Origin: PRO6 sp035565775
Lineage (GTDB): Bacteria; Pseudomonadota; Alphaproteobacteria; Rhizobiales; Xanthobacteraceae
Direction: 5' to 3'
Assembly: GCA_035565775.1 (NCBI GenBank)
Contig: DATMRW010000021.1
Span: 372,001 to 436,000 of the forward strand
DNA length: 64,000 nt
Part shown: positions 18,024 through 29,091 of the stretch, piece by piece
Layout: every line of letters begins with the position of its first letter
How positions within the stretch are numbered: position 1 is the stretch's first letter
The notes under the pieces: generated by a model
What the model saw: the letters and a program-made list of their open reading frames with translations, nothing else
Told to the model about the DNA's origin: nothing
Database searches by the model: none
Translations under genes and position numbers: made by a program

Positions 18024-18863
18024 ATGATCCGAGCCTGGCTCGACCTGCCCGCCCCGCAGATTTTCCTAGTCCTCATCGCCCTGTATTTTGGCGTCAGTGC
18101 GGTCTTGATCATCGCGACGGCCTTGCCACCCCTCGCCCGCCCGATCCGGTCGCTGAAGGGCGTAGTCGCGCCGTTCTTCACGTCAGTCGCCATCCTGTTC
18201 GCACTGCTGACCGGCTTTCTCGGCAGCGACATCGGCGACCGCAACCGCCTCGCGAACCGCGCCGTGCAAATGGAAGCCGCCGAACTGCGCAACGTTCACA
18301 CCCTGAGCGTCGCCTCGGCCTCCGACATGCAGGCCATCCGCATCGCGCTGAAGGCCTATGCGGCCAGTGTCGTCACCGACGAATGGCCGGCCATGTCACA
18401 CGGCGAAAGCTCCCCCAAAACCAACGCCGCCTTCGACCAGCTGCTGCGCGAGGTGAGCGATCCACGCATCGCCCGCGGCTCCGGCGAGGCGGTGCAGTCG
18501 GCCCTGCTCACGGCGGCGATCCGGGTCGGCAGCGCGCGCAACGACCGCATCGCTCTCTCCTCCGACGCAACCAACACATTGAAATGGCTGAGCGTGCTGC
18601 TGCTCGGCGTGATCACCCAGGTCGCGATCGCGCTGGTGCATATCGATCAGTCGGCGCGGGCGCTCGCGGCCGCGCTCGCCACCTTTTCCGTGGCCGCCGT
18701 GGTGGCGCTCGGCTTCATAGCGCTGCAGGAATATCCGTTCGAGGGCGCATTCGGCGTCTCGCGAGAACCGATCGCCAAATTGACTTCGCTGAGCGTGACG
18801 CTCAACGGCACGCCGCCGGTGCCGATGTCGGCGCAGCCGCCCGCCCCTGCCAAGGCGGACTGA
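18024..18863 (+). CDS. DUF4239 (bestrophin-like) membrane protein
   Basis: This 279-residue integral membrane protein has unknown function. Two N-terminal helices (IFLVLIALYFGVSAVLIIA and VAPFFTSVAILFALLTGFLG) bracket a basic loop. A long soluble middle region starts with GDRNRLANRAVQMEAAELRN. Two C-terminal helices follow (WLSVLLLGVITQVAIAL and TFSVAAVVALGFIALQEYPFEG). This layout matches the DUF4239 family, distantly compared with bestrophin channels. It lies on the plus strand between ddl and murB, both on the minus strand, and ends 3 bases before the murB stop, so it splits the dcw operon. Transport activity is only a guess. Confidence 0.85.
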   Translation: MIRAWLDLPAPQIFLVLIALYFGVSAVLIIATALPPLARPIRSLKGVVAPFFTSVAILFALLTGFLGSDIGDRNRLANRAVQMEAAELRNVHTLSVASASDMQAIRIALKAYAASVVTDEWPAMSHGESSPKTNAAFDQLLREVSDPRIARGSGEAVQSALLTAAIRVGSARNDRIALSSDATNTLKWLSVLLLGVITQVAIALVHIDQSARALAAALATFSVAAVVALGFIALQEYPFEGAFGVSREPIAKLTSLSVTLNGTPPVPMSAQPPAPAKAD

Positions 18864-18866
18864 CGG

Positions 18867-19787
18867 TCAGCGCGGCACGCCGACGCGCTTGATCTCCCAC
18901 TGCAGCTCGATCCCCGACTGCGCCTTGACCCGAGCGCGCACGGTTTCGCCGAGCGTCTCTATGTCCTCGCCGGTGGCCTCTCCGGTGTTGATCAGGAAGT
19001 TGCAGTGCAGTTCGGAAACCATTGCCCCGCCGACCCGCAGCCCTCGGCAGCCCGCAGCATCGACCAGCTTCCACGCGCTATGGCCCGGCGGGTTCTTGAA
19101 GGTCGAGCCGCCGGTCTTTTCGCGGATCGGCTGCGCCGCCTCGCGATGCGCCTGCACCTCGTCCATCCGGGCGCGGATCGCGCCGGGCTCGCCGATACGG
19201 CCGCGATAGAGCGCCGAGGTGAAGATCACATCGTCCGGCACGCCGGTGTGGCGATAGGAGAAGCCCATTTCGGCATTGGTGAAGACGCGCTTCTCGCCGC
19301 GCCGGTTGACGCCCGACGCCTCGACCAGCACGTCCTTGGTCTCCCCGCCATTGGCCCCGGCATTCATGCGCAGCGCGCCACCGATCGAGCCGGGAATGCC
19401 GAAATAGAATTCGAGGCCCGTGATGTTCGCCGCCGCCGCCGTCTCGGCGACGCGCTTGTCGAGCGCCGCCGCGCCCGCGCGCACCGTATCGCCATCGACG
19501 CTGATCTGCCCGAAGCCGCGCGGCGACAGGCGGATCACCACGCCTGGCACGCCGCCGTCGCGCATGATGAGATTGGAGCCGACGCCGACCGGGTAGACCG
19601 GGACGTCCTGCGGCAGGCGGGCGAGGAAATAAGCAAGGTCATCCTCGTCTGCAGGCGTGAACAGAACCTGCGCCGGGCCGCCGACGCGAAACCAGGTCAG
19701 CGGCGCCAGCGGCTCGTTGGCGAGAAGCCGGCCGCGCAGCTCCGGCATCGCCGCCTTGAGCCCCGGGACGAGATCGGGAAACGCCAT
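18867..19787 (-). CDS. murB: UDP-N-acetylenolpyruvoylglucosamine reductase
   Basis: This 306-residue FAD enzyme reduces enolpyruvyl-UDP-GlcNAc to UDP-MurNAc. The start chosen is the ATG at 19787, which forms an ATGA overlap with the murC stop; a start 42 bases upstream is also open. FAD-binding motifs are VYPVGVGSNLIMRDGG and FGIPGSIGGALRMNAGA. GGSTFKNPPG carries the active-site serine of the type II group. The 3' end faces the DUF4239 gene with only 3 bases between stops. Confidence 0.96.
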   Translation of the reverse strand: MAFPDLVPGLKAAMPELRGRLLANEPLAPLTWFRVGGPAQVLFTPADEDDLAYFLARLPQDVPVYPVGVGSNLIMRDGGVPGVVIRLSPRGFGQISVDGDTVRAGAAALDKRVAETAAAANITGLEFYFGIPGSIGGALRMNAGANGGETKDVLVEASGVNRRGEKRVFTNAEMGFSYRHTGVPDDVIFTSALYRGRIGEPGAIRARMDEVQAHREAAQPIREKTGGSTFKNPPGHSAWKLVDAAGCRGLRVGGAMVSELHCNFLINTGEATGEDIETLGETVRARVKAQSGIELQWEIKRVGVPR

Positions 19788-21193
19788 CAGCCGAGCGCCT
19801 TCAGTTCGTTCGGCAGGGCGTAGGCCCACTGGGTGATGTTGCCGGCGCCGAGGCAGACGACATAGTCGCCGCTCTTCGCCACGCCCTGCACCACCTTGGC
19901 CAGCGCGGCGGAATTTTCGAGCGCGATCACCTCGCGATGGCCATGGGTGCGCAGGCCGAGCACGAAGGCGTCCTTGTCGATGCCCGGGATCGGCGCCTCG
20001 CCGGCCGCATAGACGTCGGCCACAACCACCACGTCAGCGTCGTTGAAGCAGGAACAGAAATCCTCGAACAGCGTCTGCAGGCGGGTGTAGCGATGCGGCT
20101 GCACCACGGCAATGACGCGTCCGGGCGCGGACTCGCGCGCCGCCCGCAGCACCGCGGCGATCTCGACCGGATGGTGGCCGTAGTCGTCGATGATGGTGAC
20201 GCCGTTCCAGTCGCCGGTACGGGTGAAGCGCCGCTTCACGCCGCCGAAGCCGGCGAGTGCCGAGCGGATGGTGTCGTCGCCCATGCCGAGTTCATGGGCG
20301 ACGGCAATCGCCGCCGTCGCATTCAGCGCGTTGTGGCGGCCGGGCATCGGCAGCATCAGGTCGGCGATCTCATGGACGCGGCCCGGCTCGGTGCGGTCGC
20401 GGAACACGAGGCGGAAGCGCGACCCGCCATTGGTGGGCGTTAGATCCAGAAGGCGGATGTCGGCCTGCGGATTGACGCCGTAGGTGATGACGCGGCGGTC
20501 CTCGATCTTGCCGACCAGCGCCTGCACCACCGGGTGATCGATGCACATCACGGCAAAGCCGTAGAACGGAACATTTTCGACGAAGCTGCGGAAGGCATCC
20601 TGCACCGCCTCGAAGGTCTTGAAGTGATCGAGGTGCTCGGGATCGACATTCGTGACCACCGCGATATCCGCCGGCAGTTTCAGGAAGGTGCCGTCGCTCT
20701 CGTCGGCCTCCACCACCATCCAGTCGCCCGCGCCAAGCCGGGCATTGGTGCCATAGGCATTGATGATGCCGCCATTGATCACGGTCGGATCGAGCTTGCC
20801 GGCGTCAAGCAGGGTGGCGACCATCGAGGTCGTCGTGGTCTTGCCATGGGTGCCGGCGATCGCGATACAGCTTTTCAGCCGCATCAGCTCGGCCAGCATC
20901 TCGGCGCGGCGGACCACGGGAATGCGCTGGGCGCGCGCCGCCATCAGCTCGGGATTGTCGCGCTTGATCGCGGTCGAGACCACCAGCACATCCGCCCCGG
21001 CGATGTTTTCGGCCTTGTGGCCGATCATCACCTTGATCCCGGCCTCACGCAGGCGCACCACATTGGCCCCTTCGGCCGCGTCCGAGCCCTGCACCGAGTA
21101 GCCGAGATTGCGCAACACCTCGGCGATGCCGCTCATGCCGATGCCGCCGATCCCGACGAAGTGGATGGAGCCGATCTCGCGCGGCAGTCTCAT
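19787..21193 (-). CDS. murC: UDP-N-acetylmuramate--L-alanine ligase
   Basis: This 468-residue ATP-dependent ligase adds L-Ala to UDP-MurNAc, the first peptide step. The N-terminal Rossmann domain has GIGGIGMSGIAEVL, the central ATP site is AGTHGKTTTTSM, and the C-terminal domain shows DDYGHHPVEIAAVL. Order and length are those of MurC. It is preceded by murG with a 57-base gap and coupled to murB through a 4-base overlap. Confidence 0.97.
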   Translation of the reverse strand: MRLPREIGSIHFVGIGGIGMSGIAEVLRNLGYSVQGSDAAEGANVVRLREAGIKVMIGHKAENIAGADVLVVSTAIKRDNPELMAARAQRIPVVRRAEMLAELMRLKSCIAIAGTHGKTTTTSMVATLLDAGKLDPTVINGGIINAYGTNARLGAGDWMVVEADESDGTFLKLPADIAVVTNVDPEHLDHFKTFEAVQDAFRSFVENVPFYGFAVMCIDHPVVQALVGKIEDRRVITYGVNPQADIRLLDLTPTNGGSRFRLVFRDRTEPGRVHEIADLMLPMPGRHNALNATAAIAVAHELGMGDDTIRSALAGFGGVKRRFTRTGDWNGVTIIDDYGHHPVEIAAVLRAARESAPGRVIAVVQPHRYTRLQTLFEDFCSCFNDADVVVVADVYAAGEAPIPGIDKDAFVLGLRTHGHREVIALENSAALAKVVQGVAKSGDYVVCLGAGNITQWAYALPNELKALG

Positions 21194-21250
21194 GTGGTTC
21201 TCTTTCCGTAATCCGCTCCGACGTAGAAGCGGGCAATTGACATCAGGTAC

Positions 21251-22372
21251 TCAGAGCTGCGGCGCAGCCCGTTCGATCCCGGCGACCTTCATCACCAGGT
21301 CGGCAAGCCGTTCGGTAGCGTCGAGCCGTCCGGCGCCGCGCGCCGCCGTCACCATCGCCGCCAGCTTGTGCGGCTCGGCGGCCAGCGCCGAAATCTCAGC
21401 GGCGAGGCGGTCAGGTGTAAATTCGGTCTGCGGAATGCGCAACGCACCCCCGGCATCGGCCAGCACGCCGGCATTCGCGAACTGGTCCTGATCGATCGCC
21501 CCGGGCAACGGAACCAGGATCGACGGCCGCCCGATGGCCGCAAGTTCCGCCACCGTCCCCGCCCCCGATCGCGACACCACGAGATGCGACGCCGCCAGCC
21601 GCGCCGGCAGGTCGGAGAAGAACGGCGCCAGCTCGGCGTTGATCTTCAGCCGGTCGTAGACCGCCCGCACCCGCGCCATGTCCTCCTCGCGGACCTGCTG
21701 CACCAGCACGAGCCGCTGCCACAGCGCCGGCTCGAGCCGCTCGATCGCCGCCGGCACGATGTCCGCCATGATCCGCGCACCCTGGCTGCCGCCGATGACG
21801 AGGAGGCGCAGCGGGCCGGGCGAGTCGGGCACGACATAGGGAACGGCCGAGGCGGCGAGGATCGCCGGCCGCATCGGCGTGCCGGTCATGACCGCCTTGC
21901 CGGCCAGCGCCGGGTCGCGATCCAGCACGCCCGGCAGCGAGGTCGCGATGGCGCTGACGCGGCGGGCGAGAAAACGGTTGGCGCGGCCGAGCACCGCGTT
22001 GGAGTCATGGATGATGGACGGGATTTTGAGCAGCCCCGCGGCGACCAGCGGCGGCACCGTCGGATAGCCGCCGAAACCGACGATCGCCTTCGGCTGCAAT
22101 GCCCGCAGCAGCAGCACCGACTTGATCGTACCGGCCGCCAACATCGCGCCGGTGCGCGCCAGCGCCAGGGGCGAGCGGCCGCGAAGCGTCTCGCTCGGCA
22201 CCACATCGGTCATGTCGGCCGAAAACAGTCCGGAATAGCGCAGTGCGCGCTCGTCGGTGACGAGCCGCACGCGCATGCCGCGCTTCATCAGCGCCGCACC
22301 GAGTGCCTCAGCCGGAAACAGATGGCCGCCGGTTCCACCGGCCGCGAGAAGAATGAGAGGAGAATCGCTCAT
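21251..22372 (-). CDS. murG: Undecaprenyldiphospho-muramoylpentapeptide GlcNAc transferase
   Basis: This 373-residue GT-B glycosyltransferase converts lipid I to lipid II on the inner face of the cytoplasmic membrane. The N-terminal glycine loop is GGTGGHLFPAEALG. The C-terminal domain has a second glycine-rich loop IGGSQGARIMAD and the UDP-GlcNAc site SRSGAGTVAELAAIGRPSI, with the downstream DQ of AIDQDQFANA. It follows ftsW by 36 bases. Confidence 0.97.
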   Translation of the reverse strand: MSDSPLILLAAGGTGGHLFPAEALGAALMKRGMRVRLVTDERALRYSGLFSADMTDVVPSETLRGRSPLALARTGAMLAAGTIKSVLLLRALQPKAIVGFGGYPTVPPLVAAGLLKIPSIIHDSNAVLGRANRFLARRVSAIATSLPGVLDRDPALAGKAVMTGTPMRPAILAASAVPYVVPDSPGPLRLLVIGGSQGARIMADIVPAAIERLEPALWQRLVLVQQVREEDMARVRAVYDRLKINAELAPFFSDLPARLAASHLVVSRSGAGTVAELAAIGRPSILVPLPGAIDQDQFANAGVLADAGGALRIPQTEFTPDRLAAEISALAAEPHKLAAMVTAARGAGRLDATERLADLVMKVAGIERAAPQL

Positions 22373-22408
22373 GACAAACGTGCACTGAGCCGGGCAGCTT
22401 GGCGAAAA

Positions 22409-23560
22409 TCAGGCGAAGCTCCCGGCAACCTGCGCCTCCCCGATTGAGTCCTGCTCCGTTTTCGGCCGCTGCCGCGTCAATGCGAGCAGCATGCCGACGC
22501 CAAAGGCCAGCGAAATCATCGACGAACCGCCGTAAGACACGAATGGCAGCGTCATGCCTTTCGCCGGAATGAGATGCAGGTTCACCGCCATGTTGATCGC
22601 TGCCTGCACCCCGAACAGGATGGCAAGGCCGGAGGCGGCGAAACGGCAGAACAGGTCTTCGGTCGCATAGGCCCGATGAAGCGAGCGCAGCACGATGAAG
22701 GCGAACAGCGCCAGCACCGCGAGGCAGAGAATGATGCCGAACTCCTCCGCGGCGACCGCGAACACGAAGTCGGTGTGGCTGTCCGGCAGGATGCGCTTCA
22801 CCGTGCCCTCGCCCGGCCCCTGGCCGAACCAGCCGCCGCGGGTGAAGGACTCCATCGCCATGTCGACCTGGAAGGTGTCGCCCGACGCCGGGTCCATGAA
22901 GCGCTTGATGCGGCCGGCGACGTGCGGCACCGTGAGATAGGCCGCGAACAGGCCGACCGCCCCCGCGCCGAACAGGCCGAAAACCCAGACGATCCGCATT
23001 CCGGCGATAAAAAACAGCGAACCCCAGACCATCAGCACCAGCATGGTCTGGCCGAAATCCGGCTCCAGAACCAAGAGCGCGACCAGCATCAGCAGCAGCC
23101 CGAGCGCCATCGAGGTCGCCGGCATTTCCGGCCGCCGCGCCGATTCCGCGAACAGCCACGCCACCAGCACAGTGAAGGCGGGCTTCGCCGCTTCGGAGGC
23201 CTGAATGTTGATGCCGAGAATGGAGATCCAGCGCCGCGATCCCTTGACCTCTGCGCCGAAAAGCAGCGTCGCCACCAGAAGGACAATGCTGATCGCGAAC
23301 ACGATGAGCGCTAGCCGCCTGATGCCGCGCGGCGAGAAGAACGACACCGCCAGCATCACCACCAGCGCCGGCACCAGAAAGACGAAGTGCTTGTTGAAGA
23401 AGTGGAACGGCTCAAGGCCGATGCGGACCGCCACCGCCGGGCTCGCGGCCAGCGACAGGATGATGCCGCTCAGCATCAGCGCAACGATGGCGCCGAGCAG
23501 AGGGCGATCGACGGTCCACCACCATTCGCTAAAGGGCGTGCGTTGTTCACGGGAGATCAT
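22409..23560 (-). CDS. ftsW: SEDS peptidoglycan glycosyltransferase FtsW
   Basis: This 383-residue polytopic membrane protein polymerises lipid II at the septum together with FtsI. About ten hydrophobic helices are visible. A large periplasmic loop contains DPASGDTFQVDMAMESFTRGGWFG. The C-terminal SEDS signature is LPFVSYGGSSMISLAFGVGMLLAL. Its place between murD and murG is the standard one for FtsW. A 110-base gap before it, AT-richer than its surroundings, could hold an internal promoter. Confidence 0.96.
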   Translation of the reverse strand: MISREQRTPFSEWWWTVDRPLLGAIVALMLSGIILSLAASPAVAVRIGLEPFHFFNKHFVFLVPALVVMLAVSFFSPRGIRRLALIVFAISIVLLVATLLFGAEVKGSRRWISILGINIQASEAAKPAFTVLVAWLFAESARRPEMPATSMALGLLLMLVALLVLEPDFGQTMLVLMVWGSLFFIAGMRIVWVFGLFGAGAVGLFAAYLTVPHVAGRIKRFMDPASGDTFQVDMAMESFTRGGWFGQGPGEGTVKRILPDSHTDFVFAVAAEEFGIILCLAVLALFAFIVLRSLHRAYATEDLFCRFAASGLAILFGVQAAINMAVNLHLIPAKGMTLPFVSYGGSSMISLAFGVGMLLALTRQRPKTEQDSIGEAQVAGSFA

Positions 23561-23670
23561 GGCTGGTCCTGAAATCGGCAGTCAGCCATTGGTCCCCCAT
23601 CATGGTTTCCGGACCGTTAACGAACTCGCTAAATTTTACCTTTTGGGTGGGACGACGCCGCCCACGCCGG

Positions 23671-25071
<1,401 letters not shown>

Positions 25072-25075
25072 CGCT

Positions 25076-26161
25076 TCACCGCAGCTTCAGGGTGGAAAGG
25101 CCCGCCAGCGCCAGCATCACCGCGATGATCCAGAACCGGATGACGATCTGCGGCTCGGTCCAGCCGAGCTGCTCGAAGTGATGATGGATCGGCGCCATCT
25201 TGAAGATACGCTTGCCGGTGAGCTTGAAGGAGGCAACCTGCACGATCACCGACACGGCCTCCAGCACGAACAGGCCGCCGATCACCGCCAACACGATCTC
25301 GTGCTTCACGGCGACCGCGATCGCGCCGAGCATGCCGCCGAGCGCGAGCGAGCCGGTGTCGCCCATGAAAATCGAGGCCGGCGGCGCGTTGAACCAGAGA
25401 AAGCCGAGGCCGGCGCCGAGCATCGCGCCGCACAGCACCGCGAGTTCGCCGGTGCCCGGCACGTAGTGGATCTGCAGGTAGTCGGCGAACACCGCGTTGC
25501 CGGCGAGGTAGGCGATCATCCCGAAGGAGGCGGCCGCGATCATCACCGGCACGATGGCGAGACCATCGAGACCGTCGGTCAGGTTCACGGCATTGCCCGC
25601 GCCGACGATGATGAACGTGCCGAACACGACGAAGAACCAGCCGAAATTCAGCGCGACATCCTTGAAAAACGGGATGACCAGCGAGGTCGCGAACGGATCG
25701 CGCCCCAGCCAGATAAACGCGGAGCAGGCGCAGGCGGCGATGATCGCCTCGATGGCAAGGCGCGTACGTCCGGAAAAGCCGTTATGGGTCTGCTTCGTCA
25801 CCTTGAGGAAATCGTCATAGAAGCCGACGAGGCCGAAGCCGAGCGTGACCGCGAGCACGATCCAGACATAGGGATTGCTGAGGTTGGCCCACAGCAGGGT
25901 CGAGACGGTGACGCCGGACAGGATCATCAGGCCGCCCATGGTCGGCGTGCCCTTCTTGGTCACGAGATGCGACTGCGGCCCGTCGGTGCGGATCGGTTGG
26001 CCCTTGCCCTGCCGCGCCCGCAGCGCGTCGATGATCCACGGCCCGAACATGAAAACGAACACCGCGCCGGTGACCATCGCCGCGCCGGTGCGGAAGGTGA
26101 TGTAGCGGAACACGTTAAAGGCCGGAACCGTGCCTGCAATATCGATCAGCCAATAGAACAT
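25076..26161 (-). CDS. mraY: Phospho-N-acetylmuramoyl-pentapeptide-transferase
   Basis: This 361-residue enzyme with about ten membrane helices makes lipid I by transferring phospho-MurNAc-pentapeptide to undecaprenyl phosphate. Catalytic and family motifs are NAVNLTDGLDGLA, FMGDTGSLALGG and the cytoplasmic HHH motif in PIHHHFEQLGW. Length and helix pattern are normal. It sits between murF (9-base gap) and murD (4-base gap), so co-transcription is almost certain. Confidence 0.97.
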   Translation of the reverse strand: MFYWLIDIAGTVPAFNVFRYITFRTGAAMVTGAVFVFMFGPWIIDALRARQGKGQPIRTDGPQSHLVTKKGTPTMGGLMILSGVTVSTLLWANLSNPYVWIVLAVTLGFGLVGFYDDFLKVTKQTHNGFSGRTRLAIEAIIAACACSAFIWLGRDPFATSLVIPFFKDVALNFGWFFVVFGTFIIVGAGNAVNLTDGLDGLAIVPVMIAAASFGMIAYLAGNAVFADYLQIHYVPGTGELAVLCGAMLGAGLGFLWFNAPPASIFMGDTGSLALGGMLGAIAVAVKHEIVLAVIGGLFVLEAVSVIVQVASFKLTGKRIFKMAPIHHHFEQLGWTEPQIVIRFWIIAVMLALAGLSTLKLR

Positions 26162-26170
26162 CTTGTTCCC

Positions 26171-27610
26171 TTATGCCGTCACGTCTTCGCGCGCGGGTTG
26201 CACCGGGAAGCGCTTCTGCAGCGCGTCCACGATCACCTTCATGCGCGAGCCGAGCGAGCCTTTGACCATGATGGCGTCGCCAGCGCGGATCGCGGCGACA
26301 ACTTGAGATTCGAGCGCCGCGGAGGACGGCGCATAGCCACCCCGGCGACTGGAAGGAAGCGCGTCCCACAGATGGTTCATCAAGGGACCGCAGCAGTAGA
26401 CGCTGTCGATGCCGTTCGCCGTCACGGCCTCGGCGAGGCCGCGGTGCAGGTCCGGTCCGGTCGGCCCGAGCTCGAGCATATCGCCGAGCACGGCGATGCG
26501 GCGGCTGCGCTCGCTGATCGGCGCGGTGCCGAGCACCGTCAGCGCGGCGACCATCGCCGCGGGATTGGCGTTGTAGCTTTCGTCGATGAGCGTCGCCGCG
26601 CCGTCGCCGATCGTGAGCGTCAGCCGGGCGCCGCGTCCGGCGCCCGGGCGGAGCTGCGACAGCGTCAGGGCGGCGAGCGCGAGATCGGCGCCGGCGAGCT
26701 CGACCGCGGCCAGCACCGCGAGCGAGTTGAGCGCCATATGGCGGCCCGGCAGCCCGAGCTTGTAGGTCACGTCATGGCCAAGGATGCGGCCGTGGACCGC
26801 CGAGCCGGCCGGATGCAAGGCGATGTCGAGCAGCCGCGCCTCCGCCGAGCGTCCCTCGCCGAAAGCGACGACCTGGGCGACGCCGGCAGCCTTGGCCTTG
26901 CGCTTGAGGCGCGCGAACTGGCCGTTGTCGCGGTTGAGAATGGCGACGCCGCCCGGCTCGATGCCGGAAAAGATCTCGGCCTTGGCGTCGGCAATCGCCT
27001 CGACGGAACCGAAAAATTCGAGATGCACCGGCTCGACCGTGGTGATCACCGCGATCTGCGGCCGCACCATCTTCACCAGCGGCTCGATCTCGCCCGCATG
27101 GTTCATGCCGATCTCGAACACGGCGAACCTTGCATCCGCCGGGCAGCGTGCGAGCGTGAGCGGCACGCCCCAGTGGTTGTTGAACGAGGCCACCGACGCA
27201 TGGGTCTTGCCCTGCGCCGCTAGCACCTGACGCAGCATGTCCTTGGTCGAGGTCTTGCCGGCCGAGCCGGTGACGGCGATGACGCGGCCCTGCAGGCGCG
27301 CCCGCGCGGCGACGGCGAGATCGCGGAGTCCCTGCAGCACATCCGGCACCACCAGAAGCGCGGCATCGCCGGAATAATTTTGGGCCCAGTTCTCGGAGAC
27401 GACGGCGAGGCTCGCGCCCGCGCTCAGCGCCGCCTCGACGAAATCATGGCCGTCATGCACATCGCCCTTGATCGCGAAATAGGCTTCGCCGGGCAGCACG
27501 GTGCGGCTGTCGATCGAGAGGCCCGAAATCGCCTCCGACAATGAGCCGCGTGACGCCGCCCTCATTGCATCAGCCATCGCGGCCACGGCCCAAAGCGCGT
27601 CACTCGTCAT
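26171..27610 (-). CDS. murF: UDP-MurNAc-tripeptide--D-alanyl-D-alanine ligase
   Basis: This 479-residue Mur ligase attaches the D-Ala-D-Ala dipeptide to complete the UDP-MurNAc-pentapeptide. The ATP loop is VTGSAGKTSTKDMLRQVL, followed by NNHWGVPLTLARCP, and the C-terminal domain starts after DESYNANPAAMVAAL. The ATG at 27610 overlaps the murE stop in an ATGA junction. Confidence 0.96.
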   Translation of the reverse strand: MTSDALWAVAAMADAMRAASRGSLSEAISGLSIDSRTVLPGEAYFAIKGDVHDGHDFVEAALSAGASLAVVSENWAQNYSGDAALLVVPDVLQGLRDLAVAARARLQGRVIAVTGSAGKTSTKDMLRQVLAAQGKTHASVASFNNHWGVPLTLARCPADARFAVFEIGMNHAGEIEPLVKMVRPQIAVITTVEPVHLEFFGSVEAIADAKAEIFSGIEPGGVAILNRDNGQFARLKRKAKAAGVAQVVAFGEGRSAEARLLDIALHPAGSAVHGRILGHDVTYKLGLPGRHMALNSLAVLAAVELAGADLALAALTLSQLRPGAGRGARLTLTIGDGAATLIDESYNANPAAMVAALTVLGTAPISERSRRIAVLGDMLELGPTGPDLHRGLAEAVTANGIDSVYCCGPLMNHLWDALPSSRRGGYAPSSAALESQVVAAIRAGDAIMVKGSLGSRMKVIVDALQKRFPVQPAREDVTA

Positions 27611-29064
27611 GCTGTCCTCGAAGTCAGTGCCGCCGCGACCGCTTCGTGATCGCTGAACGGCAGCACCCGATCGCCGATGATCTGCCCCGTCTCGTGGCCC
27701 TTGCCGGCAATCAGCAGCGCATCGCCGGCGCGCAGCATCGCCACGGCCGTGCGGATGGCCTCGGCGCGGTCGCCGATCTCGCGGGCGCGCGGCGCGGCGG
27801 CCAAAATCGCGGCGCGGATATCGGCCGGTTTCTCGCTGCGCGGATTGTCGTCGGTGACGATCACCTCATGCGCGGCATCGGCGGCAATCGCCCCCATCAG
27901 CGGCCGCTTGCCGGCATCGCGATCGCCGCCGGCGCCAAAGACCACTATCAAGCGCCCGTTAGTATAGGGGCGCAGCGCCGCCAGCGCCTTGGCGAGCGCA
28001 TCCGGCTTGTGGGCATAGTCGATGAACACCGGCGCGCCATTGCTCTCGCCGACGAGTTCGAGCCGGCCCGGCACGCCCGCGAGCCGCTCCAGCGCGCCGA
28101 ACACCGCGGGCGCAGCGCTGCCGGTGGTGATGGCAAGGCCCGCCGCCACCAGCGTGTTCTCGATCTGGAACTCGCCGACGAGCGGCAGCCGCAGCTCCAG
28201 CTTCTTGCCGGCATGGCGCAGGGTCAGACGCTGGCCGAAGCCGTCGATCGCTGCGCTTTCCAGCCTGATATCGTCGCCGTTGCGCCCGACGGTGAACACC
28301 CGCAGGCCGCGCGCCCGCGCCGTCTCGATCACCCTCGCGGCGTCCGGGTGGTCGGCCGCGACAACCGCCGCGCCGTCGGACGCAACGAGATCTTTGAACA
28401 GCCTCAGCTTGGCAGTGAGGTAGTGCTCGATCGTCGGATGGTAGTCCATGTGATCGCGCGACAGGTTGGTGAAGGCCCCCGCCGCGATCCGGATGCCGTC
28501 GAGCCGATGCTGGTCGAGCCCGTGGGACGAGGCTTCCATCGCGAGATGGCTCACGCCGTCGGCGGCCAGCTCGTCGAGCGTCTGATGCAGGGTGATCGGG
28601 TCCGGCGTCGTCAGCGAGCCGTAGACCACCCGGTCCGGCGCCACCACGCCGATGGTGCCGAGGCTGGCCGCGGCATGGCCGAGATGTTCCCAGATCTGCC
28701 GGGCGAAAACCGCAACCGACGTCTTGCCGCTGGTTCCCGTCACCGCGGCGATGGTTTTCGGCTGGCGCGGGTAGAAGCGCGCGGCCGCCAGCGCCAGCGC
28801 GCGGCGCGGCTCTTTCAGCGTGACGAAAGGAACCGGAAGGCCACCGGGCGGCATCGCTTCGCCGGCAATGGCGACGGCGCCGGCAGAAAGGGCCTGATCG
28901 ATGAATTTTGCGCCGTCGGTCTTGTGCCCGGCGAGCGCGAAGAAGAGGTGTCCCGGCTGCACGGCGCGGCTGTCCGCGGCGATCCCCGAAACGGAGATAT
29001 CGCCCGTCTGCGCGTCCATTGCGCCGTCGTCCTTGAGCAGATCGCGCAGCTTCATAGTGTCCAA
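27607..29064 (-). CDS. murE: UDP-MurNAc-L-Ala-D-Glu--meso-diaminopimelate ligase
   Basis: This 485-residue Mur ligase adds the third residue of the stem peptide. The ATP loop is VTGTSGKTSVAVFARQIW. The motif DNPRSEKPADI contains the DNPR sequence that marks meso-diaminopimelate rather than lysine specificity, as expected for a Gram-negative. ATG at 29064 or 29055 (MKLRDLL) are both plausible starts. It lies 27 bases after ftsI and overlaps murF by 4 bases. Confidence 0.96.
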   Translation of the reverse strand: MDTMKLRDLLKDDGAMDAQTGDISVSGIAADSRAVQPGHLFFALAGHKTDGAKFIDQALSAGAVAIAGEAMPPGGLPVPFVTLKEPRRALALAAARFYPRQPKTIAAVTGTSGKTSVAVFARQIWEHLGHAAASLGTIGVVAPDRVVYGSLTTPDPITLHQTLDELAADGVSHLAMEASSHGLDQHRLDGIRIAAGAFTNLSRDHMDYHPTIEHYLTAKLRLFKDLVASDGAAVVAADHPDAARVIETARARGLRVFTVGRNGDDIRLESAAIDGFGQRLTLRHAGKKLELRLPLVGEFQIENTLVAAGLAITTGSAAPAVFGALERLAGVPGRLELVGESNGAPVFIDYAHKPDALAKALAALRPYTNGRLIVVFGAGGDRDAGKRPLMGAIAADAAHEVIVTDDNPRSEKPADIRAAILAAAPRAREIGDRAEAIRTAVAMLRAGDALLIAGKGHETGQIIGDRVLPFSDHEAVAAALTSRTA

Positions 29065-29091
29065 AAGGTCCGGCCCGCCGGAATCGGCGGG

